From contig JBMNGH010000002.1 in NCBI GenBank assembly GCA_050949725.1, forward strand, positions 88,368-152,367: DNA of 64,000 bases. Direction: 5' to 3'. Under the pieces are notes generated by a model. The model saw only the letters and a list, made by a program, of their open reading frames with translations, was not told the DNA's origin and searched no databases. This DNA comes from JBMNGH01 sp050949725 (GTDB taxonomy: Bacteria; Bacillota; Thermosediminibacteria; Thermosediminibacterales; Tepidanaerobacteraceae). This document shows, in pieces, positions 57,360 through 64,000 of this stretch (its first letter is position 1; each line of letters opens with the position of its first letter). The position numbers were made by a program, and so were the translations under genes.

Positions 57360-58559
57360 TCAAAGATCGCTTTGTAAAATATATATACCTTGATTTTTAT
57401 TTGAAATATATATATATCCTCTAACATCAACAATAACATCTTCTGTTTGTACAACGAGCTTATTGGGTAATAACCCCAATCGCTTTGATGGATCGCTAGG
57501 AATAAAATATCCTACTTCTTTTGGTAAATAAGGATCTTTTATGTCATATATCCTAAGGCCAGCATTGAAATATGTAAGATAAACTAAATCTGTACGTTTC
57601 AGTAATATTGGGTTGTTTTGATAATGGTGCTGATTATGGGGCCCAAATCTTCCTCCCTTTTCAATAAAATTTTTATAATTAGCACCATCGGGAGGTTCTG
57701 GTATAGGAAATAGTGATATTAATCTTGGATTTTTCTCATCTTTAATATCCATAATTCCTGCATAGTTTAATGGTTCATTGCCATTTTCAGCTATAGCTTC
57801 AGTATTCACTATTGCAATACTTCGTTCTATAATCGGCAGAACGGTATGAACACCTAAACTACTTCCAAAAATAGTTCCAAAATCAGTTCGGCTAATTAAC
57901 TTAGGAAACCTTTTATCTTCAATATCTAGAATGACCATACCACCTTGCCCATAAGGCAGAAATGCTCTATTACCTTCAACGTGAGCAGGCCCATGTAATG
58001 AAATTCCTAATCTATTAGGTTTTGCCCCACCCTGAATCCATTGTTCAGGTAGCCAAAATCTAGAAACTTCATATGGTTTTTCTGGGTCACTTATGTTTAT
58101 ACAACAAAAAACGTTTCCTTCAAATCCTGGAAACCCAGCAGCCAAGTAAACATAATTACCTCCATTATAAAAATTACGATGGGTCCCTGTTCCTCCGGTT
58201 TTAAAATGCGATAATAGCCGAGGTTCTTCTGGATTTGAAACATCCCAAATTAAAATACCTTCTTGAAATTCTTCATTTTCTTGTCTTCCCCAACCTTTAG
58301 GTATTTTTTCTAAAGATGTTATCATTAAATTATTAGCAACTTGAATTTGTAAAGTCCACGTATTTTTAGGACCAGAAATAAACTTTACTAGTTCAGGTTT
58401 TTTGGGATTTGTAACGTCTAAAATAGACCAACCAGGTTCCCATAAATGTGCAACATATAAAAACCATCTATCGTTTTTGACACTTAATGCCAATTTAAAT
58501 CCAGGCTTATCATTTAAGTCATGATATCCAATCTTATGTATTTTAGAACTATATTCCAA
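57360..58559 (-). CDS. LVIVD-repeat beta-propeller protein
   Basis: 399 aa. About seven repeats of the LVIVD type: WSILDVTNPKKPELV, ILIWDVSNPEEPRLL, INISDPEKPYEV, VILDIEDKRFPKLI, IMDIKDEKNPRLI and IYDIKDPYLPKEV, each followed by a short loop. No signal peptide, so it is probably cytoplasmic, unlike many family members. TTG start at 58559 after AGGAGG. Its function in the cluster is unknown; a propeller hydrolase or lactonase-like role is one option. Confidence 0.75.
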   Translation of the reverse strand: MEYSSKIHKIGYHDLNDKPGFKLALSVKNDRWFLYVAHLWEPGWSILDVTNPKKPELVKFISGPKNTWTLQIQVANNLMITSLEKIPKGWGRQENEEFQEGILIWDVSNPEEPRLLSHFKTGGTGTHRNFYNGGNYVYLAAGFPGFEGNVFCCINISDPEKPYEVSRFWLPEQWIQGGAKPNRLGISLHGPAHVEGNRAFLPYGQGGMVILDIEDKRFPKLISRTDFGTIFGSSLGVHTVLPIIERSIAIVNTEAIAENGNEPLNYAGIMDIKDEKNPRLISLFPIPEPPDGANYKNFIEKGGRFGPHNQHHYQNNPILLKRTDLVYLTYFNAGLRIYDIKDPYLPKEVGYFIPSDPSKRLGLLPNKLVVQTEDVIVDVRGYIYISNKNQGIYILQSDL

Positions 58560-58587
58560 TTGATAACCTCCTATCTTTACTTTTTAT

Positions 58588-58613
58588 AAGGGAGTCCCTA
58601 ATCGGAACTCCCT
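58588..58613 (-). other. Intercistronic hairpin between symporter and LVIVD genes
   Basis: AAGGGAGTCCC and a matching GGAACTCCCTT arm with a short AT loop. No U-run follows on the minus strand, so it is unlikely to be a standard terminator. Confidence 0.6.
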
Positions 58614-58629
58614 TTATTGTTTATTTTCA

Positions 58630-60189
58630 CTATATATTTAATTTTTGTTGAATATCTTCATATTTAGCAAACCATGAAGCAGATGTTAGAAGCATTAATC
58701 TTGCCAATAGTCTGATTTCCGTAAATGCATTTAAAACTCTAGATCCATTTGATGTATTCTCCGGCTCGTTCAAATCAAGTGAGCTTTGCCACCATGGACC
58801 TGTGTAACGAACAATTATATTTATAATAGAAAAAACTCCTCCTGACACTAGAAAACTTACATATTGAGGATGATATATTTCCCATAAATCTGTAAATAAC
58901 AAGAAAACTATAGAAAAAATTGTTCCTATCAAGACTCCAAAAAATGCCCCTTCCTTACTTGCCCATCTCCAATAAAATGAACCGATAAGTATAGGTGCGA
59001 TAATTGCTCCAAACGAGCTTAAAGCGGCAAGACCTAAAGCTGGTCCTAATACAGGGGTATAATGATAGAAATATATTCCACCAACTACAGATAAAATGGC
59101 ATAAATTATGACTACAATTCTTGACACTTTAACTAGATCTTTTTCTGAAGCTGTTTTATTAATCAATCTTCCGTAAATATCTCTAGAAAATATTGATGCT
59201 CCCGCTACCATTCCAGCTTCTGCCGTTGACATCGTTGCAGCAAAAACTGCTACTAAGCCTAAAGCACTAAGCGAAGAAGGCATGTAACTAAAAATAGTTC
59301 CTAGTGCAACAGTTGGATTATCTAACACTATGCCCCGAGCTTTTAAATACATACCTCCTAAAGGCATTAAAAAACCAAAAGGTAGGGCTAATAGAATGGA
59401 GAGCAACCACGCCTTAGTAACTGATTTTTCGCTTCTCCCCGCTACTGCTCTATGCCAATATCCACCGGCGATGACTAGCATAAACATCATCCAAAACAAG
59501 CCGAATACGCTAGGCATAGTCCAGGAAATCCATGGCAGAAACCCTTCTGCGCCCATATTAAAAGCCGTTTTTGGCAAATTGGCGAAATAGTCGAATCCAT
59601 TTGTAAAATACATCCATAAGGGTAATGCAACACAAAAACCTAAAATAGCAAGTATCCATTGTACTAAATCTGTCAATAGTGTCGCCCACAAGCCCCCTAA
59701 TACAACATAAATTCCGGTTACAACAGCCATTATTATGATGCCTTGTTCCACAGGTAACCCGGTTAAACCTTTTATCATTAAAGCAGATCCAAGTATATTA
59801 GCTAAAGGTGAAAACGTAAGACCAAGTGACATCGCAGCAGCTCCCACTACTCTAACTTTAGAGTCAAACATAACCCCTAATGCCTCTAACTCTGTCCAAC
59901 ATCCAATCCGTCTCATTAAAGGACCAAAGAATAGAGCACCAAGTAACATTGCAATAGCCCAACCTGTAGCCCACCAGTGAGCAGTCATTCCTATACTATA
60001 TCCTATAGAAACAAACATAGATGCGCCTGTACCTGCTATTAGTATAGCTGCCATGCCTACAGCATTAACAAAAGTACCCTGATCTCTATCTGCTACTATA
60101 TAACCAGAAGCTTCCGAAGACCATTTTTTAGTGATAAACCCAAACAGGATCATAATCGCACAATATATTGCAACCCATACCCAAAGCAT
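58630..60189 (-). CDS. Sodium:solute symporter family transporter
   Basis: 519 aa with about 13 hydrophobic segments. SSS family signature: an opening SGYIVADRDQGTFVNAVGMAA with the sodium site, GTGASMFVSIGYS, GLWATLLTDLVQ, and the helix SAEAGMVAGASIFSRDIY. The substrate is unknown. Its location between the hydrolase and LVIVD genes suggests import of the compound that the cluster degrades. GGGAGGG precedes the ATG. Confidence 0.85.
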   Translation of the reverse strand: MLWVWVAIYCAIMILFGFITKKWSSEASGYIVADRDQGTFVNAVGMAAILIAGTGASMFVSIGYSIGMTAHWWATGWAIAMLLGALFFGPLMRRIGCWTELEALGVMFDSKVRVVGAAAMSLGLTFSPLANILGSALMIKGLTGLPVEQGIIIMAVVTGIYVVLGGLWATLLTDLVQWILAILGFCVALPLWMYFTNGFDYFANLPKTAFNMGAEGFLPWISWTMPSVFGLFWMMFMLVIAGGYWHRAVAGRSEKSVTKAWLLSILLALPFGFLMPLGGMYLKARGIVLDNPTVALGTIFSYMPSSLSALGLVAVFAATMSTAEAGMVAGASIFSRDIYGRLINKTASEKDLVKVSRIVVIIYAILSVVGGIYFYHYTPVLGPALGLAALSSFGAIIAPILIGSFYWRWASKEGAFFGVLIGTIFSIVFLLFTDLWEIYHPQYVSFLVSGGVFSIINIIVRYTGPWWQSSLDLNEPENTSNGSRVLNAFTEIRLLARLMLLTSASWFAKYEDIQQKLNI

Positions 60190-60216
60190 TATATTCCCTC
60201 CTATCTTTGATTAATA

Positions 60217-60268
60217 ACTTGCCATCTTTCTACTTTTAAATTTCTTTATATCTAGAAAGATGGCAAGT
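60217..60268 (-). other. Long intercistronic inverted repeat
   Basis: Perfect 16-bp arms ACTTGCCATCTTTCTA / TAGAAAGATGGCAAGT with a 20-nt loop, in the 210-bp gap between the hydrolase and symporter genes. No U-run on the minus strand. Confidence 0.75.
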
Positions 60269-60399
60269 ATATTTTAAATTTTATTTTTTAATAAACGTTC
60301 ACCAAAATAAATCAAATAATGTTAAATCAAAAAGTTATCAGCATTTTTTTGATATTATGTTTTTGTAGCCTCATAATTATATATCTCCAGTTTTTTGTA

Positions 60400-61635
60400 T
60401 TATAATGTTCTTGAAGATTTTAATTCTAACCAATCTTCCGGAGACCACCAAGGCAATCCGGAAATTTCGTTAACCTTACCATCCGTTGCAAAATACAGAA
60501 TCTTATTATCGATTTTTTCATTTTTTAATACATTAAGAAGCCAATCTAAAGAAGCTGTAAAAACCTGTTGTGCCACATTTCCTAATGGATGGAATTCGTT
60601 TTCATATATCCAAAGTTGTTTAACTGTTTTTAGTTCATTATAAAACTTTATTGCATATTCAGATTTAGTTAATTCATCAAATTCCCCGTGAATAAGTAGC
60701 ATTGGAACATTTATTTTATTAGCAATAGTATCTAAAGTCCAATTAGAAATTAATTCTTCAAATTCAGGTCCCTCTTGTAAACCTGTCATATATAAAAAGT
60801 TTGTTCTGAAATTAGGCTGTGCTTCATCGAAAGCTTTACCTTCAGGGACAGCATAAGCACCTAACAGGGCTGCACAACCTTTAATCCTTTTATCATAAGC
60901 TGCACATCTAGGCCCCCAATAAGACCCCATACTAGTACCGATAAGGACTATTTTATTTGCATCTATTTCGGGTCTTTTAGTTACTTCATCCAAAACCTTG
61001 GATACCGCTTTTTCATAATTATCTAGCGTAACTTTTAAACCATTAAATAAAGTTTCACCTTGCCCAGGACCATCAATTGCCACAGTAGCAATGTTTTTGC
61101 TTAAAAAATATTTATGTGAAGGCCAATGCCAATCTTCTTTAATCATATCCATCCCTGGTAATAAAATTACGAGTGGAACTGGCTCCTTCACTTCTTTTGC
61201 TGGCAAGTGTAGTACATAAAATACTTTTTTATTATCAAATAAAACGTTTTTCCTTTCACAGGGAGTATCCTCAAGCTCCAATACTTTTTCATAGCATCTA
61301 ACCATAGCTTTATTATAATTTACCTTTTGCGGTGTGTCACCATAGTAAGAATATTGAGCTCTTCCATAAAGTAAAGCTGCTCGCAAGTAAACCTCCTTTG
61401 CGGCACCTTTTAACCCATTTTGAAGATAAAATCTTGCTTCGTTCTCCCTTTCTGCACCTGTAGTTCCCCAAGCTTTTGGAAGCATTTCAGCAGATTTTAC
61501 TTTCGAAAATGTTCTATCAATATCAGCCAATATATAACCTAATTGTCCAAAAAAACCTTTTGCGCCGGGATGTAAAACATCCCATCCTAAAGAACTCAAG
61601 AATCCATCCATAACCCAAGATTGTCCTCTAGCCAT
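60400..61635 (-). CDS. Alpha/beta hydrolase (FrsA / DHPON-hydrolase-like)
   Basis: 411 aa. A helical N-terminal domain (about 1-125) precedes a hydrolase fold. The nucleophile elbow GTSMGSYW has Ser, IDGPGQGE is the oxyanion/strand motif, LIHGEFDELT supplies Asp and ENEFHPLGN the His. The layout resembles 2,6-dihydroxypseudooxynicotine hydrolase and FrsA-type enzymes, some of which break C-C bonds of 1,3-diketones. It is preceded by AAAGGAGG and lies 24 bp after the regulator gene. Confidence 0.8.
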   Translation of the reverse strand: MARGQSWVMDGFLSSLGWDVLHPGAKGFFGQLGYILADIDRTFSKVKSAEMLPKAWGTTGAERENEARFYLQNGLKGAAKEVYLRAALLYGRAQYSYYGDTPQKVNYNKAMVRCYEKVLELEDTPCERKNVLFDNKKVFYVLHLPAKEVKEPVPLVILLPGMDMIKEDWHWPSHKYFLSKNIATVAIDGPGQGETLFNGLKVTLDNYEKAVSKVLDEVTKRPEIDANKIVLIGTSMGSYWGPRCAAYDKRIKGCAALLGAYAVPEGKAFDEAQPNFRTNFLYMTGLQEGPEFEELISNWTLDTIANKINVPMLLIHGEFDELTKSEYAIKFYNELKTVKQLWIYENEFHPLGNVAQQVFTASLDWLLNVLKNEKIDNKILYFATDGKVNEISGLPWWSPEDWLELKSSRTL

Positions 61636-61659
61636 TTTATACTCCTCCTTTATTTTTTA

Positions 61660-62142
61660 TTAAGATATTTTTTTAATCTGTTCTAACAAACTTCTTCCTT
61701 TATCGGTTAAAAACACTCTCGATCTTACAATACCCTTTCTTTGAACAAGATTAAGTAATTCTAATCTAAATATAATAGCAGAAGCGTGGATATTTGACGA
61801 GCTAATCACTTTAGCAACATGTTCCAAATTGCTTCCATCATTTTTTTGTAAATCCCTTAATATATTGAATGCATCAGAAGTTAATCCGTAGGTTGAAATT
61901 TTCTTTTCAGTTTCAGTTAAATCATTATTTATAAATTCTTTTCCGTTTTCAGTTATTACCCATACAGAAGAATAATAACCTTCTTTTTCTTCATTTTTTA
62001 TTAAGCCACTTTTTTTCATTGCTAATAGTACTTTTTTCAAGTATTCTCCCTCATACCCTGTAGCATCTAACAAATCTGAAAAGTAACCCCAACCTACTAA
62101 TAGTGTTTTTAAAATTGTTTTTTCTAAATTTTTATTTACCAA
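61660..62142 (-). CDS. Double winged-helix transcriptional regulator
   Basis: 160 aa. Two similar winged-helix halves: about 5-75 (LKKVLLAMKKSGLIKNEEK, with VWVITENGKEFI) and about 90-160 (FRLELLNLVQRKGIVRSRVFLTDKGRSLLEQI). The pattern resembles MarR/PadR-like repressors. TTG start at 62142 with AAGGAGGTG upstream. It is the first gene of the minus-strand catabolic cluster, so it probably controls it; inverted repeats lie just upstream. Confidence 0.65.
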   Translation of the reverse strand: MVNKNLEKTILKTLLVGWGYFSDLLDATGYEGEYLKKVLLAMKKSGLIKNEEKEGYYSSVWVITENGKEFINNDLTETEKKISTYGLTSDAFNILRDLQKNDGSNLEHVAKVISSSNIHASAIIFRLELLNLVQRKGIVRSRVFLTDKGRSLLEQIKKIS

Positions 62143-62161
62143 ATTTATAACACCTCCTTAT

Positions 62162-62198
62162 CTGTTTAAATAGTTTATAACAGAAGGAAAAATCCTTC
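62162..62198 (-). promoter_or_regulatory. Candidate operator region of the catabolic cluster
   Basis: A 6-4-6 palindrome (GAAGGA-AAAA-TCCTTC, 62183-62198) overlaps the end of a second dyad (CTGTT...AACAG, 62162-62183), 20-56 bp before the regulator start. Probable binding site for the regulator; inferred from position only. Confidence 0.4.
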
Positions 62199-62221
62199 AT
62201 GTTAGCGTAATAAAATTAGAG

Positions 62222-62407
62222 AACTAAGTTTTTGGGAAAAGACTATCACCTCCTGGTCAGTTTGATTGCTAAAGAAAGAGTCGTCTTTCCCAAAATAAGA
62301 CTGTAGTCGGTCATGGTCTATAGAGGAGTCGTGCTTCTAGCACCGCAGTTAGATAAGGCTGACCGCCGAGCTGTAATAATTAATCTCTAATCGATGAGGT
62401 TATAAAG
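62222..62407 (+). ncRNA. Non-coding left end of an IS110-like element (possible bridge-RNA region)
   Basis: A structured stretch just upstream of the transposase relic. Imperfect arms TTTTGGGAAAAGAC and GTCTTTCCCAAAA surround a 40-nt loop, followed by further short stems. In IS110-group elements this region encodes the bridge RNA; no such RNA was tested here. Confidence 0.35.
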
Positions 62408-62958
62408 TTGCTTTATGTCGATATTGATTGGGCTGATACACAGAACTAGGTATCCATCATTGACTCTCAAGGTTTGGAAAAAGCTAACTTCACTATCCCA
62501 TACCCGAGAAGGCTTAGAACGTTTGAAGGAAAAACACCTTCAAATAGCCAAAAACCCTCAGTGGATAACCTGTATCATAGAAACCAAACATGAACTGTTA
62601 ATCCAGTTCTTACCGGAAGAGGGTTTCACCGTATATTCTGTAAACCTCAAGGTTGTTGATCGGCGACGTAAGCCTTCCGGTGCCAAAAGTGACCCCCTGG
62701 ATGCTCGTATCTTGGCAGATGTTGGCATAACGCATATCAACAAACTACGCCCTCTAAAGCCAGACTGAATTGATTCAGGAACTAAAGGTGTTAACACGTA
62801 ACCAGGACACTTTAACTTCGGAATCTACTTGATTAACTAACCGTTTAATTGCCTGCTTGAAAGAATATTTTCCGGTAGCATTGGAGCTTTTTTCTAAGCC
62901 TACTCTCCCTGTTACCCTGAATTTTTTAAAAATCTGCCCTACATTGGAAGCGGCTTAA
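62408..62958 (+). pseudogene. IS110-family transposase, degraded N-terminal half
   Basis: TTG at 62408 opens LLYVDIDWADTQ, an RuvC-like DEDD start with the first Asp. A TAG in the next codons, a frame change near 62500, then an intact KSDPLDARILADVG (the IS110 DxxDA motif), another frame change at about 62763, and ELIQELKVLTRNQ with an internal TGA follow. The sequence stops at TAA (62956) without the transposase_20 (helix-hairpin-helix) domain. It is therefore a dead relic. Confidence 0.75.
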
Positions 62959-64000
62959 CCCCTTAATTTTGGACAATTTAACTTAAAAACTAATTAATTT
63001 ACAGAACATCTTTCTTTTTTTAACTGATTCCAGTTCTCGACTTTTTCTTTGACCCCTACAGAGTTTACCAGCCATGCTTCATCCGTCAAGCGGTTCGCTG
63101 CGCTGGGTGAGCATAAACGGCCGCCTCCCTAGAGGGTTCCCCTCCATTTATCCCTCCCCCACCTCTCGACTTCTATCGCAAAGCCTTGGTATCGAAATTT
63201 TGAGGTAAAAGGAATATTACACACGTATTTCAGTCGCGGGTCTTGGCAAAGATCTGGGTCAGGATTATCTTTGCTAGGAAAAGCCATAAACCCTATGATC
63301 GATCAATTTTCTAAACACAGTTTAGTTGCCTAGAAACTTTTTGTTTTGGATACAGCTTTTAAGAGGCTGAGCTTGGATACTATTGCCATTATATTACATA
63401 CTTTACATATATCGGGTAATTTTCGCTCCTCTAAATTATTTAATTTTATCCTTGACATAGAGGGTCTTCCTTTATTTATTGCTAAATTAATCCAACGGCT
63501 TCAAGCACTTCCGCCTAGTATTCTTGTTTACAAATATAAATCTCTCTCATCTTTGTTAGATAAGATATATTAAAAATAATAAATCGTTATTATATGGTAT
63601 TATGTTTAATGCAATAATCATGCCATTCTCAAAATTAATATGTGTTGGTTTTTAAGATATTTGTTTTTAATTGTTATTTTAAGATACTCCATAAAATATC
63701 TTCTATCATAAAACTCAGAAAACTGATAAAATCATATATAATTTATACACTATTATTTACCTTTTATACATATTTGTTTATTCTAATTAATTATTAAAAC
63801 ACAACTTACAAATACTAGTTTAATTTAATTCAAAAAAACGGCTACTCCAAAAGCTATTTTAGCGTAACCCTTTTTTACAATGAATTTTAATTCTCAAATG
63901 TCACTAAGTATACATCTTCAAAAACTTAATTACTCGTTTTCCTTCTTTTTAACTGTCTTTTATTATTTTTACTAAAAAAAGACTATCCTCTATTAGGACA
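62959..64000. other. AT-rich region without supported genes, containing a GC-rich block
   Basis: The 200-bp stretch at about 63060-63260 is GC-rich and has no good frame; the rest is very AT-rich. A 75-codon reading at 63346-63573 lacks a ribosome-binding site and a family. It may be further mobile-element debris. The last 30 bases resemble the start of the IS110 left end weakly (AAAGACTATC). Confidence 0.4.

Noticed and set aside
63346..63573. A 75-aa protein-coding gene
   Set aside because: No ribosome-binding site, AT-rich low-complexity context and no recognisable family.
1..64000. CRISPR array, prophage or integrated plasmid
   Set aside because: No regularly spaced direct repeats, cas, capsid, integrase or replication genes were found; only the IS110 relic is mobile.

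Overview
The window reads as chromosomal DNA of an anaerobic, low-GC, spore-forming Gram-positive bacterium of the class Clostridia, plausibly thermophilic or syntrophic. The evidence is AT-rich DNA, strong AGGAGG-type ribosome binding sites with many TTG/GTG starts, a spoVK homologue, the miaB-mutS-mutL-miaA-hfq block, a ferredoxin-dependent 2-oxoacid oxidoreductase, and a sodium-pumping methylmalonyl-CoA decarboxylase cluster. The species cannot be fixed from sequence alone.

Layout. 0-5 kb: a PHP phosphoesterase, then a GntR regulator followed by a korDABC 2-oxoacid:ferredoxin oxidoreductase operon. 5-15 kb: a glutamate/leucine-type dehydrogenase, then methylmalonyl-CoA mutase (two subunits), its GTPase chaperone, an epimerase (probably starting at a rare ATT codon), decarboxylase subunits alpha, delta, biotin carrier and beta, and a 5S-type pyruvate/oxaloacetate carboxyltransferase. 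This set can interconvert succinyl-CoA, methylmalonyl-CoA and propionyl-CoA and couple decarboxylation to Na+ export or carboxyl transfer. 15-30 kb: GNAT, VanW-like protein, uracil-DNA glycosylase, miaB-mutS-mutL-miaA-hfq, DUF4416, SpoVK-like ATPase, an unfamiliar GTPase / UbiA-like membrane protein / small zinc-ribbon protein cassette, and a YnbB-like PLP enzyme. 30-45 kb: a damaged copper-amine-oxidase-like secreted protein gene, YjbQ, tRNA-Trp, an envelope cluster (SteA, MctB-like, GT2, MraY-like, DUF3866) divergent from a large membrane phosphatase-like protein, aspartate aminotransferase, a double P-loop ATPase, SurE and a TPR protein. 45-50 kb: three tandem M42 aminopeptidases and a four-tRNA cluster (Ile2/Met-CAT, Thr, Tyr, Lys).

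50-62 kb: a MATE transporter and a complete 2-oxoacid dehydrogenase complex (E1 alpha, E1 beta, E2, E3). E3, E2 and MATE are broken by seven +1 homopolymer frameshifts, which look more like consensus errors than decay. Upstream on the same strand lie a cyclase-family hydrolase, two cupins, an LVIVD-repeat propeller, a sodium:solute symporter, an alpha/beta hydrolase and a winged-helix regulator. Together they look like an undescribed catabolic operon that imports a compound, hydrolyses it and oxidatively cleaves a 2-oxo or acetoin-like product. Three of its intercistronic gaps hold strong hairpins without a U-tract.

62-64 kb: a degraded IS110-family element with its non-coding left end, then about 1 kb of AT-rich DNA with no supported gene.
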